From NCBI GenBank assembly GCA_905182995.1, contig CAJJDP010000040.1, forward strand, positions 192,834 to 256,833: a DNA stretch of 64,000 nt, read 5' to 3'. A model generated the notes under the pieces. The model was not told the DNA's origin and did no database searches. It saw only the letters and a program-made list of their open reading frames with translations. This stretch comes from Paramecium octaurelia (lineage: Eukaryota; Ciliophora; Oligohymenophorea; Peniculida; Parameciidae). A program made the position numbers and the translations under genes. Shown one piece after another: positions 1 through 15,000 of the stretch (the stretch's first letter is position 1; every line of letters starts with the position of its first letter).

Positions 1-133
1 TGGTTATAATTCTCACAATTCCTTTAAAATATAAAAACTTTATTATTATAAATAAAATAGATGCAGCTGAATTGTTTAATTTTAGTTAATGAAAATAAAT
101 TTTCTGAATATACTAAATAATTTTTTTATGAGA
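1..133. other. AT-rich 3' flank of the fibrocystin-L gene
   Basis: Very AT-rich sequence downstream of the TGA of the minus-strand gene that ends at 134. I see no gene in it. The next gene lies outside the window. Confidence 0.6.
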
Positions 134-3100
134 TCAATCTATTGGCTATTGCTAATTTTAGATTTATAGCTACAATTCTGTGAGATTGACTTTAAAGAAC
201 TCATTATCTACTTTTTAATTTCTATTTGCAATTAATTTAGCCAACTTAATTTTCTTGTAGTAAAGCAAAATAGCCACAATTATAGAAACACCAACTACTG
301 AACTGATTACTGAGGCCACAATTATAACTGTGTTTGATGTAGTTTCAGGTTACCTAATTGACTTTTTAATGGCTCCTGGAGTGCTATTGTTATCATTCTC
401 ACTAATTTCTTATTATTATATTGGCTCATCTTAATCTAATTCAATTTATGTATCATCTTAATTATTGCTACTTTCATTAAGTGATTCTTGGTTGTCATGG
501 TTTTGAATCACATCAGTACTTTCTGTTTATTCTGGTTCTAAGGGGGATGCTAAAATATTAATATCAGAGAAAATTACATGATGTAGGTTCAGTAGATGGG
601 AAAATTTAATCGGCTAAAGTTTTGATGGTCGTTGATTATTCTAATACTTTGCCAATCTCAGGGGGAGGATTAAAGGATTCTAATTAAGTTGCTAACCCTT
701 CGAAAAATGTCCATGAATTATTAGAATCTTAAGATCCAATTTCAACATTATCTACTATGCTCCAATCTACAGAAACTTAGTAACTTATTGTTTAATCCAA
801 AAACCTTCTTGTAGATCTCTTTATACCAATAATGAAGTAATTAAATGGATCCCCTCCTAATTGTGCCATAGCATATTGTAAAAATTTATCAGCAAAAAAT
901 TAATCTGTTGTGATTTCGAGTCTTGTTGATATTTAGAGTGTATTTTTTAAAGTGATTTTAACTTTACAACCTAGTTAACCGTTGACTACAAAATGAATTG
1001 TATTATTTTAATAGAAATAATTATTTGCTCCACATTAATCTGTCATATTTATTAAATTATGATGTTTAGAATTAGTAGTCATTCCAGGTAGAATAACTTT
1101 GTTACCTACTGATACTTAAATAACTTAAGGCACTTAAAACTGCCATTTCAAAATTACAAAATCTTCTGGACTACCTGCTTCATATCTTTTTGATAATTAA
1201 TACTCTGATGCTGTTGGATTCATTCCTGCATTACTCATATTTACAATTTTATTTGAGGGTATCAAAGCAACAAATTTGGATTCTCTTAAATTTTTAGGTT
1301 CTGCTCCTGACCAATGCCATTCCATTTAACTGTTCACTTCATTAAAAAACTCACCATCTGTTAATTTAATAGGCGAATATAATCTTTTATTGTAATCTGG
1401 GGCTACGCTCATGAAACCCATAGCAGTTATTTAACGATTAAGGCACCAATATCCATTCCATGCTTCCTATCTTGTACAATATGTGACATTTGGACCTATA
1501 TATGTATTATTTCCAATGGCTTGGCTAACTTTTCCAAAGAAATGTCCTGTTTAATCTTCAACTAAAAAGTTGATCAATCCTGGACATTCAAATGTACCAC
1601 ATCCTCCAAACCATCCAAGTGTTCGAATATTTGGATTTAATGTTTTATACAATAAAGCATCAAATTCACAATTTATACATTAAGAATTTGTTAAGTAATG
1701 CTGACCTAACATATCATGTGCTCCAGGATGTTAACGTAAAGCAGCATTTAACCCACATTAAGGTATGTCATCATAAGAGAGTCTAAAATTATGGAAATCT
1801 ATAGTATCCATATAGACTTTGAGATCAATTCTCTAAGGCTTACAAATAATATCATATTCTGAAGATGGTCCTGTATCGATAGGAGGGAATGCTGTAAGAG
1901 TTACACTTCCCATCTATACTCCAATGATGTTATTGCAATGGGGGTTTTGTGATGCAGTATAACATTTAGTACAATCAGGTCTAGCAAGGGCAGAAATGAA
2001 GATGTTACTAAGCTTTATGGTATTTTCATAAAAGTTCCATGATCCTAATGATAATGCCAAGCCTCTCTTGTTTTCAGCCAACATTGATTTATCTAGTTAA
2101 GCATTTTCAGTTTAAACTGCATACATGATACCAACTTCACTATGATAAGCAATTAATCCTTATGAGTAAGTACAATCCTTTGCAGCCTATCTAATTGCAA
2201 AACATGCCAATACAGAAGATGAGCAGTGATTATTGTATAAAGATGATTTCAGAGCATCTTCACATTTGGTACCCATAATAAAGAAACCTGTATCCTATGA
2301 TCCTTATCCAACATTACCAGATATGTCAACAATATCTCTGGTCATTTAAGTTCCATCCATATAGATAAAGTTTCCTAAAACAGCCCAATTAAATTTGCTT
2401 TACTATTCGATGAGTCTTTTTTTCACATATATCAAAGCATTATTTTAGAATTTGACATATTGACTATTATTAATCTAGACTAAAGCCTTGATACCAGTAA
2501 AAAATACATTATTCTTAACTAGAATGTATTATGAATTTTCTATCGTCATTAACATACCTGTTGTATCATGAAAAGAACATCCAATCACTTCACTTGGTGT
2601 TTTGATAATATCGCTATTCAAATTTCTAAAATCTAATCCGCTTCTTGATGTATCATATTAGCCACAGTTATTAAATTCAACTCCCCTTAATATAGTATAT
2701 CCTCTTCGTGGGAATCCCAAATTTGCTTCAGGCTCTTCAAATTAATATATTAAGACTCTGCATCCCAGACCATGTTTACTTGGACCTCCTTCAATCTTAA
2801 TTTTTCGAGTAAGATGACCAACAAGTGATCTCATATCTAATTAACCTATTCCTGGTTTATCTACTGTTACCTATGGTGCCCCAAAATGATCAAACTCGAG
2901 CGCTCTATCTAAAGTAATGGTGCATCCAGAAATAGCTGATATTATTCTCTTTTCTCTTTAATCTGGATCAGTTCCTGAAGGACCAAATACAATTTCATCC
3001 CCAATAACCCAATCAAGACATTCTTAAACAGTAATTTTTGTTGTTCCTGCATCAGCATAAAGTGCCAATCTAGTCCATACTGTTCCTGGGGGAGTTGAAT

Positions 3101-6100
3101 ATAATTCCATTGCTCTAGTAACTGCCAATACCTTATTGCCTACATCTAAATTAGCATCAATGACTAATGGATTATCTCCAAATTCTCCATTCAAAATTAT
3201 ATTTATCCTACCAGGGAATGGATTGGTCGCATTGCCTGCTAATAATTTTCCGGATCTAATCCAAATTCTTTCAGCCTCTAATTTAGTCGATGCTCTTTTC
3301 TCATCAAATATCAATGTTCCAAAAATAATTAGATTTACTAATTTTGGTGTATCTACATCCAATACAACTTAATATCCAGCCTAAATTATTGGACTATCTC
3401 CGTCAACTGGAATTTTATTATCAATCCAAGTAGTAGGATTACTCCATAATCTATATTGACTCTCTTATGGCATGTCTCCTAATGAATCGCATTATTTTCT
3501 ACAAATAACTCCTCTAACTTCTACATATTCATATTTTTTCTTGTTTTTACCAGATAAACAAAGGAAGAATAATTTATTAGATTTATCATTAAACCAATCC
3601 CCTTAATTACATTGATTAGTATCAGGAATGGATTCCAATTCATTGTAAGTAATTGGGAATGTCTTATCAATATGTCTCATGATATCGAATGTCTCTCTAT
3701 TTGCAGAATAGTTAAATCTAAGTATAACTGCCTTATCAACTTCTGTGAAATATGGTGATGAGAATATTCCCATGCTTAAAGGGTCGCTGGCTCCAAATTT
3801 AAAATGTACATTATATATGTATCCAGTGGCAAAGACACTTACAAAGGATGCCACTCCATCTGGATTCTTCATTGGTTTCATGGTTTCACCCTCTATGTAT
3901 TTATTTTCATCAATCAAAGGATCCATTTTGACTGCTAGGTTTGTGCTGTCTAACCTATAAAGCTTCATATCAACTCCTTAAAAATCGTATTCTGGCATTG
4001 GATTATTGACTAATACATCTCTAATTGTAACTTAATTCATGGCACAAATGATTGAATTGTCCCAAAAATCTTCTGGATGAGTAACACATCCAGGAATACC
4101 ATCAATATGTTTCTTATATGGAATTATGTACGCACCTCCATCTATATTTGTAAATGAGCCATCTATATCCCAAAATATTTCTCTCCTATGTTTCTGCCAA
4201 TAGATTCGATGAGCCTAATCAGAATTGTATGCTCTTAAGTTCATGAAGTGAGTATTCTTACCACCTTGAACCCACATTAAATCATGCCAGCATGTAGAAC
4301 AAGATTCAATCAAGGCAGAATAATTTCCGAAATTAAACATTCTAATATTTTTAGCTAAAAACCCATTAGTTCTTGGTACAATGATGGCTCTTGATCCTTG
4401 ATAATAAGCATCTGGTTATGCATTATAAATGGATTTTCCAATAATCAAAGCGTTATCCAATACTGCTCCCTCATAGGAATAATTAGTTTTATGTGATTAG
4501 AAACCAGCATATCTAGAATCGGCTATCATTATATCTTTGAAGTAGATATTACCCAATTCTTCAGCTAATATGCCACATTCATCATTTTTCCATGTTCTAA
4601 ATGTCTCAAATACTGCTTAAAGACTTGGGTTATCAACATAAGGTTGACTATTTGACCAAGTAGCAACATCCCTACAAGGAAAAAGCCTTGGAGCCATATG
4701 GAATATACGAAGACCAAACTTTCCATTTGAGTGTGACCAATTATCCTTAAATTCAAGTATATTTAACCCTGGTGGACATATGTCAGATGTAGCTGATGGG
4801 CCATCTGGATTCGTTTTGATTTCATACCAAAATCCATACCATTCAGATCCTCCTGATCTATTCCTTCTTAATATATTTTATGGATTAGTAACCCAATAAG
4901 TAGAAACTGATATGTCTGTTTATAACATTATCCAACTCTATTTTGTATTTGTAACCAAATTATCTTCAATAATATTATTAGTTTCAATTCCATCTTCTAA
5001 AAATATGGCATGTCCAAAGGTATTATAACAAACATTCTTTTAAACTTTTAGATAATGAACACCATGAATAGTCAAACAACGAGCATAGCTATCATGAATG
5101 GAATTACCAATAACATAAGAATCATCTACTTCACCATTCAAATGAAAATGAACTGGGTATCTTCCAATAATCCTTGGTTATCCACCGTGTCTGAATTCTG
5201 CATACTATATCTTACCAACTGTTCCTTTTTCTGCTCTTCCATGTATCATTAAATGATACCCATATTTGTCTTTTGATTCTTCACCTTAAATAACAATATT
5301 CCTAGTCAATAATCCCACTTCAACTTTCATAGGAAATTATTCATCGCCATACGTTTCTATTTCAGAATAATGTTTATATTAAAGTGGTGAATCTAAATGC
5401 AATGTCTTTTTATCTTCACTAACTGCAGTGATATATCTTTTCTCACTTTATAAATGTTAGACTTCACTTGAGGTTATAATTATCTGTTCTCCAATTTACC
5501 AATCTACTACATCATCTACTGTAATTTGAGTAGCTCCAGCTTTGACTGTAGTAGATAATAGTGTCCATGTTGGTGTTCTTTCCTTCCCATGAATAGTTAA
5601 TTGACATTAGTGACATCCTAAAACTTTATTGCCCATTGCTGGCATTTAAATATCTCCTTCAAGACCATGCAAAGTAATTTATACTTTGTGTTAATGTGCT
5701 ATTGAATCTGTACCTATATTAAACTTTCCCTCTCTAATCACAATGTAATGTGCGTCCATGGAAGTATCTAAATCATCAGAAAATGTCAAAGTGCCTTCAA
5801 CTAACACTTACATTAATTTGGGTGTTTAAACGTCTACAATTAATGTTTATCCTGCATTAACAATAACAGAATCTCCATCTCCAGGGAATTCATGTCCTCC
5901 CCATGTATTGATATCTGACCATTTAGTTGCATATATAAATTATTAGTTATTGATTGCCAAATTTCCATTCACTCTAACCTAAAAGTCACCATTTAATTAA
6001 GTTTAATCTAAATCTTTGATACCAGTCTTGCAAATAATTTAAATTTAAGTAACACTTTAAATACTGCAAGTAACTCCATCAATAGAAACTGTAGTTTGAC

Positions 6101-9100
6101 CATTCTCAAATCCTGAACCAGATATTGTTATTACTGCTTCTTCTGTAAATCTTCCAGATAAAGGATCAACAGTATTTACAATTGGAACACTACTTGCTGA
6201 ATATATGCCTGCTCCAGAGATTGTATCTATTGCTTGTCCATTTATTGTAATATCAGCATCACATAGTGTTGGAATCGTGTAATCGTTATTACTATTTGAA
6301 AAAACCCACCCTTTCAACTCAATTTCTGCCAACTAACAGGATGATCCGGCTGCTCCTTTTTAGTCAAATAATCTAATTGCTTTAATATTTGAAATGTCTT
6401 CAGCAGGAACATATATATTCCAGCCTGTATGAACAGTTTAATCTACTACTAATAGGGTTTGCCAAAGTGTGCCATCAGTTGTGTACTAGAAAACAGCACC
6501 TCTCAAAATAATTGCCTAGATATCTATTCTTGGAAGGTATCTTAATTAATGCAACTTTAAGAGTCTGTTTTTACCAAAATCTACTTTAATAAAACAATTG
6601 GATGTGGCTGTAGAACTATAAAAAGTGGATTATTGATGATCAAAAAATGAGGAAACAGATTATCCACTATCAGTTAGTAACAAGACTTCAGATGGTTTGA
6701 TATATCGAGGAGGTTCTTAGAGAGATGAGTATTGATGAAAAACCGATGTTGTTAGTAATTTAGGAGCTTCACATGAAAGAGAAGTGTATGATGCCTAAGT
6801 GATAGGACAGTTGAATCCACATAATGATACAGAGCTAAAATGAGTATTTTAATCAAATCCTTTGCCAGTAAAGGTTATTATAGCTCCTCCTGCATAAGAG
6901 ATAGTTGGATTGTTTGAAATCAGAATATTTGCTTGTACAATCAACTTTTATTATGTTATATCATTAAAATAAGCATAATTATCGTTGATTTATATATTAA
7001 TATAATATACTCCAACTGGTATATCAGCAAATGTAGAAGTTACAGATGTGTCTGATTATTCTGATACTACTCCATTGATTTTATTATTCATAAACTCCAA
7101 TGTTACTGCAACATTGGAACCACTTAACATACTACCAGTAAATATTAGTACTGCATTGGCGGTCTACATTATGTTCGCCTATTTATTTACATCATAGGTA
7201 ACACCACTAATGGATGTGATAAGAGGGGAACTTGAAGTTGGTTTAATACCGAATGTATATTGAACTGTGTAAGGAGTAGCAGAATTACTCTCAGAAGGGG
7301 ATTAGGTTAGAGTGACTACTGCTGAAGTACCTGATTATCTTGCCATTCTACATTTAATTTACGCACTAGAGATTACTTACAATTCAGTGCATGTTGTAGA
7401 TCCAACTTTCACAATTGGATTGTAATTAGCATTAAATCCTGCACCATTTATTGTTAATATCTATCCTCCTATTGCAGCATTTTCAATACTAGTAATACTT
7501 AATTCAATTATACTAACCCATATTTTATCAGCATAACCAGTTTAAGTTAATATGTAAGTAGAATAGTATCCTTATGGTAGATTTGGAATTGTATATGTGA
7601 AAGTATTATCATTAACAGTGGCAGTCACTGTCTAAGTCACAGGACCTTTAAATACAACTGAGACACTTGATGTTAATCCTATTCCTGATAATGTTTCTAC
7701 ATCATCTGGCTTATAAGTTTTTTATTGAGTCAAAACTAAATCTGCTGATGTCAGCATATCTCTCCTTGCAGACTTACCAACATTCAAAATGTGATTATGA
7801 CCATGTTTCTTTGATTCCTCTGTCCATAAAAATCTCTTCCTTTAAATTAATTTATAATAATCTGGCTTTGAATGATCTTCTTCTGTTAATATTCTTGACC
7901 CTATGTATTAGGTAACAGATTCAGGATATGCATCAAGTTTTGGAGTCAATTAGTTATCATAGGTAAATAAACAATTGTTTATATTATCAAGACAAGTTGA
8001 TTCAAGTGTTACTAATAATGTTACTACAACTAATTAAGGTTCTTAATTATAAAATTCGTATTTTGCTGGAACTGTGCAATAGATGTTTTCACTGGTAAAC
8101 TTTGTTTCATCTATTTCACATAACCAATTCACTGCTTAACCAATAAACACAAGAGTTTCTCCTTTTACAAAATGTGATCCCGTAATCTTAATAACAGTTC
8201 CTCCTGCTTCAGATCCTTTTGCTTGACTGATTCCATCTTCTAATGTAACACTATTAATTGGGATGATATATTTAAATAAATTATCATCATTATTTGCATA
8301 GGAATCTCCAAAATTCTTTCTTGTAACAGTAACTTTATAATCACCAGGCATACCTCCTCTTAAATAAACTTTAATTTAAGTGTCTGTAATTGATAATACC
8401 TTAGCATTATAGGATTTATTTCCAATCAATGTAACTTTAATATCCTCTAAAATGGTTCCAAAATTAGTTCCAGTGATTGTCATTTCGCCTTTGAATGCTG
8501 GTGATTTTGAATTAAACTCTAAACCAGTAACTTGAATTCTTAATGACTCATCATATGTAAATACATTTGTTGCTGTTTTTGAATTAAATTAAAGTTCTAT
8601 GCTTCCAGTTCCTCCACTAATTTACTTTGGAGCTATAAATACTAATTAGGTATTTGAAATTTATAAGGGTTTGACGTTTTAACCATCAATTTAGAATATA
8701 AAGTTTCTATTTAAGTTCTTTGGGAAACCAGCACCAGTAATAGTTAACGTTGTACCTCCATCTGAAGAAGCAGCGTTAGGTTAAATTGAAATTATTTCCA
8801 AATTAACATTTTCACCTATTATACTTTAATCTATTTTTGAAAACCCAATATCCTTATGATGAATTATTGGTATTTACATTCCTCCTGCTTCTTTAATATT
8901 TTACCCATTTAATTACTCTAAATTACAAGTTATAGTATGCGGATTTGCAACGTTAGTTATTTAAATATTGGTGCAATCTGCTCCTGCAAATTAAATATCT
9001 ATGTTGATTGTTGTTATTTTTAAATCTACTCCTTCTTACAATGTCAAAGATAAGAGAGATCCAGCAACAGAATAGGATTTTAGAATTGGTGTTTTCTCAT

Positions 9101-11579
9101 CACTTAATGTTAAGTCACAAATAGATTATTATTAACATCCAGCTAATATCAATTCACTTTCAACCACGTTAACATTACTCTCATCTAATAAATGATATTA
9201 CACTTCAACTTGGATTTGAGGATGTTAACTATATGTAAATAATAATTCATTAGGAATAGGCTCAAATAACATGTTATTACTATCTGGTTATACTTTGGTT
9301 AATGTTATAGAGACATCTCCGTTACCAGATACCAACATATTATTTGTGACTTTTAAATCATCAAGGCCTTCAAAATAAGATCTAAATACTATAAACCATT
9401 TCTATCCATCTTAAGGTTATCCAACTGTCCAAACAAATGATGCTTAACCAGTTAGCTTCTAAATATTATTTGCTATTGTTATTGTGGACACATCAAAATT
9501 CAAATCATAGTTATTTTCAGATGCTTCAAATAAAGTTTCTTATCCGTTTATTGTCATTGATAATTGAAATGATCCGCTAATTGGATCGGCTGGCTCTTAA
9601 ATACATTCAACTGTTGAAGCAATGACTCCTCCACTAAGTGTTGATTACACTATCTTTGGAAGTGCTCTATATTTAGGTTATCCCCTATGAGAATCAAAAG
9701 TGATTGTATATTTATATCCAGCAAAAGATGTTGCAGTATCATCCAATGGATTTCCAGTATTATCCAACTTTGTGCTTGTTACTGTAATATAATAGGGAGC
9801 ACCACTATTGGATATTGCAATTTTCATTGCATAAGCACTTGAACTGGCAGTTAAATCACTACTAGTATAAATGTAAAAGGTATCCGTTTATGGGGTTTTC
9901 TAGGTTCCATAAGTAAATCTAAGTCTGTAATTACCTTTTAATAGAGTATTTCCATTTGAATTGTAAAGAACGAATTCTATTACTTCTTTGATTGGTGTAT
10001 AAGAAGTGGATAATTAATAAATGCTATTCAATGAATTAGGTTTTCTAGTCTCACTTTCTATTTCCATTGACAATGTCAAATGACCCTCTGAAATTTCATT
10101 AATATGATAAATTTCAATGTAATAGAGGTTATCTTGTTCTAGAGTCACAGGCTCTGATATTGATTTAATTGCAGAAGGATAACTTAAAGTTTCAAACCAA
10201 TAGTTTCTGTATGGATTCCAATTACTAGCTGCTATTGGATTATCAGGTCTAATAGGCTATTAGGTTTCTGTTTTTTATATATAGAATTATGCACAATTAT
10301 CTGATGATAAATAGAACCTATAAACTCCTGTAAATGGAGCCTTTAAGAAACCTCTAAAATATTACCCATAGTATTCTCCAAATGTGCTTTGAACATCTGG
10401 TTCTGGATAGATTCCATCAAACTTGATTCTCCCATCTAATGAAGCTTTGTTAGAAATAATCTACTATCTAAAGGATCCACAATTCAGATTTAAACCTGAA
10501 ACATCCCATCTTGTGTAATGTAATCCACTTCCTTGAATATACAGGGAGTTCTGTGTCTTATCCTGTAATAAACTTTGTTGTTTTGGTATCTTCGCTTTTA
10601 TGCTGGTTGGAGTAGAGGCTAACACTTCTATGGTTTCACTTCTCCCTGAAATCTTAACTCTATTTTCATCTGCTTAGGGACTGAATCCATATCCAAAGAT
10701 TTCCAAAATTTGTCCTTCCGGTGATGCCAAATTAGTATTAAGTCCTGTTATTATTGGGACAACTCTTTATCAATTAATATAAATACTTTGAATTATACAC
10801 CCTATCAGAATATACTTTTTTCTATTTTATCCCTATAGAATTAGTTTAGTACCCACTCTGTGATTTAATAGTGTAATCATAGTAGCCTGCTTGAATTTCA
10901 GCTGACACCTAACATACGACTTTGTCATCCTAGTAATTAATCTCCTTTGGATACAAATCTTGTATTGAGAACCTGTCACATCTATTTGCACCCATGAATT
11001 ATCCTTCTAGGTATTCCACTGCATTGCTAGATACAACCCATTTGGCTCTCCAATAGCTCATCATCCTTGGGTAATTAGATCTTGGAGTCACATAATATAA
11101 TTTTGGTGTATTTTCTGTAGAATAGGAAAAATGACAGTATGTGTAACTGAATGTACAAACAGAGTCTGGCTTATCTTAGACCTTGACAGTAATTTATAGG
11201 TTTGATAAGTTATGGTCATTTGGATTAGATTTTGTTGTTTTACAGTTTACAAATAGTCCGTTAACTCCTTTGTCAGATATTATACAAGGGTACTTCCCAA
11301 TATATACTGCATTGTTACTAGCAGTTTGATCTAATCCTTAAACCTAATCTATTAATTTATATTTATACTTTCATATACAAAGTTGTCCCTCCCATCAAAG
11401 AACCAACAGGAACAGAGTTCTCCTTTCCCAAAATCGTAGAAACCGCTAGAATTACAACAGCATCTTTTGTAGAATCTTTTGAAGCATCCAACATAGCTAA
11501 AAATAGAAAAAAGATTTTAACCTTGAACTAAAGTTGGCATTAGCAAAACTTACACTGTTATAAGTATTCTTAGTAGCAT
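134..11579 (-). CDS. Fibrocystin-L (PKHD1L1)-like giant type I membrane protein
   Basis: A single gene of about 3,780 codons. It starts MLLRILITVQVLLMPTLVQA, a clear signal peptide, and ends with a hydrophobic segment near 250-330 and a short tail (stop TGA at 134-136). The order along the protein matches animal PKHD1L1: many IPT/TIG beta-sandwich repeats (about 11.5-6.1 kb), a PA14-like segment near 10.4-10.1 kb, a G8 domain near 5.9-5.4 kb (TWGG, PGDGDSV), a PbH1 parallel beta-helix region, a second G8 near 3.45-2.8 kb (LDVDTPKLVNL), more beta-helix, then a conserved C-terminal ectodomain (near 1.15-0.8 kb, LQISTRLEITTDQFF) and the membrane span. Small introns of about 25 nt lie near 11.5 and 11.36 kb. 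Family members are large surface or ciliary proteins; the role here is inferred to be at the cell surface or cilium. The length is close to the roughly 4,200 residues of the human protein, so it looks complete. Confidence 0.93.
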
Positions 11580-12039
11580 TTATTTAATCTAAAAATAATA
11601 ATCTAATAAAAATCTTCAATCCCTCTTATACTATTAAAAAGTATCTAAAATATAATTCAAAAATTTTGTATATAAAACTTAATTATAAATAATAAAGAAA
11701 GTCTAAATATATAGATTTATCTTTTGTTTCATCAGAAATATCTTTCCAATATCTTAAATGACTTTTGATAATCCATTTCATATTTTTTAATTAATATTGC
11801 ATATTGCTTTGTAAATTAAATAATTTTGATTTTAAAATATTTAAAATTAAATTGCTTAATTTTTATTATATACTTATTTAATAAAACAGATTAGGGAAAT
11901 TTTAAATGCGCTCAATTTTAGAAAATATAGTTAAAAAAAAAATTGAAAAATAATGAAAAGTTAATGTCTAGAAGCAAAGAGGATATAATTTATGATTTAC
12001 AATAAGGATTGTAGTTGTAAATTAAAGTCAAATTATTTC
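11580..12039. other. Intergenic, presumed promoter of the fibrocystin-L gene
   Basis: About 460 bp, strongly AT-rich, between the start of the fibrocystin-L gene and the stop of the next minus-strand gene. No coding frame is convincing. It presumably holds the promoter of the former and the 3' end of the latter. Confidence 0.5.
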
Positions 12040-15000
12040 TCAACACATAGTCAAAATAATTCTACTTACTTCTTTATCAGATGTGATTAATTTTTCTTCC
12101 TCCCCTAAATTAGCTATTAAGACATTTTAATCATTAGTTAACGATTTTAGAATTTTCCCATCAATAAAATATTCTGGATGCTATTATATAACATCTTCTA
12201 AGAAATTTTACATATTTTCATATTTATTTATCTTAGTAATAAATTTATTGGCAAATCCGATATTAACAAAATTTGATTATACTATTCCAATATTGATTGC
12301 TTCAAAACAAAACATCAGAACTATTTTGAAATTCTAGTTTTAATGCAATTTCTCCTTTAATTAATTTTTTAAATGTTTTCTACTAATGAAATCACTGACT
12401 GAATTTAGTGCGAATCCAGTTATGATACTTGTATTCCACTTCCCTTCGAGGGTATATTATCTAATCTAATTCAGAGTAGATGCTTGGAGTTATTCTTTGA
12501 TTTAAAATTCCTCTTCATTTATTATTCCGCCTCTAATAATTAGGGTTCTTGTTTATTCTGTGTTAAAGAAATTTTTGTCAAACCTTTTGATTATTTCTTA
12601 AGAATGCTAATCCTTAAGCCATTTAACATTGCTATTTTTATAATTAACTTAGAACTTTGCTTACTCTTATTAATCAGCTATTGGATTTTTTTGTTGGTAA
12701 TATTAAAATTTAGTTTCGTGTAAAATCGTAATGAAGTAAAGCAACTAATATAATATTGTTTATTTTGCATCATCCTTAAACAATTCAGCATATGCATCAG
12801 CCAATTACTATATATCCTTCTTAATTGAAGTATTAATATATGCATAATGAAGCCTCTTTTTATTTATCAATTCTTCTAAAAATTTGATGTAGTAAAACTT
12901 TTAGCCATTCAATTTTTATATTAATGCTACTTAGAAATCAATTTTGAATTTTAACTTATAATTATCTGAGCTATCCATAAGAGTTTTTGCTTTTTAAAAC
13001 TCAAGTATTGCTTCATCTATTTAATTAGTTTCAATCATTAAAAGCCCTATTTAATAAGAAATTTCAGCAAATGTATCATGTTAAATATCACCAATAATTT
13101 TTCTTTTTAGTTAATATGCATCCTGAAGTGCACGCAAAGATTCTTTATATATCTTCATTTTTTTTTATACTAATCCAAGGTTAAAATATAATTCTGCCAT
13201 CTCAAGAGACTCTTTATTTTTAGATTTCTCAGCCAAAATTGTTATAGCTAAGTTGAAATAATCTATTGTTCTTTCAGGATTTTATTTTTTTTTGCTAGAT
13301 ATTCTCCCTAATTAAAAATATAATTTGGCTTAGAGTATGTCAACATCTATCAGATTATTTTTATCTTTTAATATTTTCAAATTTTAGCTGAGTTATTTAT
13401 ATAATTTGACAGCTTCATTATATTATTTTTAGAATTAATAATTCTCTGCTTATGCCATTAATATTTTTTGACTCATTAGATCTTCTTCTCCTTGCTTTGA
13501 ACAACATAATTTACTTGAGATTTCTAATTGATTATTAGAGTAATCATATAATTAATATTACTAATATACAATTGCAATCGAATAATAAATTTATGCTTTG
13601 ATAGAAGGAAGTATATTAATAAATTCGTTTTCAATAATTTAAAATAACTAAGCATTTTCAAGGGCTTCTTTCTTTTTATTAATTGTCAAAAATAATTTCG
13701 TTTTGTTGATAATTGCGATAGTGAGTGCTTCGAGATTAAATGGTTGTTTCATTTTCATTGCTTGAAAATATTAATCACAAAAAAGGTCCAAATAATATTG
13801 GCAGGACTAATAATCTCTGATTATAAACTAATAAATAATACTTAATTTTAAAGTAATAATAGTTGCATAGTTAAATAGATCTAAATTATTATTTTATAAG
13901 AATTAACTAAAAGATTATTTTTTTGCAATAAGTGTTATCATGTATTTTGCATGAAGATGATAAATGCGTGCTTTTTAAATATCTTGTGAGTTATGTTTTT
14001 CATATTCTATATTGGGCAACTCTTTGTAAAAAAACAATAAGATTTCTTATATTAATTGTGAAGTTTACTATTGTCTTCTAAATTCCGATTGAACAACCTT
14101 GTCTATCATGATACATCTATTTTCCAGGATACTAATGAATCCTTGCTCTGCAAGTTTTATTAAACTCTGATTTATTTCATTTTCCTTAGGGGATTCATGA
14201 TTTGACAATAATTATTATATTAATCGTTATTCAATGTTACTTGGATTTAACCATGAGATATAATTCATTATTTTCTTAGAATATTCATCTTTAATTTGTT
14301 ATATCAAATACTTACAATCATTGTTCTATTTTATATATTTCAATCTTTCGTCATTTGTTTACAAACAATTCTTGGGATCGATTAATAGATCAATATAGAG
14401 ATCAAGACGGAAAGGAATGCAATTAGATAGATTAATTAACATCTTCTTTTATTGATCATCCAATTTTTTCTAAGGAATGGCTTTATCAATATATTTGAGA
14501 CATTCTTATTCAGTCATTGCTGAAATTTTGACAATCTAATATTGAGTTTAACTAAATATTTGATTATTGACAGTTGTTATTATTATTTGGAAGTATTATT
14601 TCCATTAAGCAATGAAGGCTTAACTTAATTCAAGATTTTATAAATTATCTAATATGATAATTATTTCTTAATTGATATTTTACATATCAGCAAAAATATC
14701 ATTCAATAATTATTCATATGAATAGGTTTCATTAGGTACTTGATGAAATAACGATGATAATACAGAAGATCCTCACGCAAAGTTGATTTGTTTTCAGCAT
14801 TAAATGGAAACACAATTGCCTTACATTAATCTTTTATTTTTTTTGCATATTAATATGCTAATGCGGTCTTTCCAAATTTAGAAGGTCCAGTTATTACTAC
14901 AACATTTTATTAAGAAAATAGGTTTTCAATCTCTTTTAATTCTTCTCTCTAAATCCATCGTTCTTGGTAAACAAATATTCTATTGAAAAAGCATGGTAAT

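Noticed and set aside
3136-3960. Plus-strand open frames opposite the fibrocystin-L gene.
   Set aside because: They mirror a well-supported G8/beta-helix coding region on the minus strand and show no family features.
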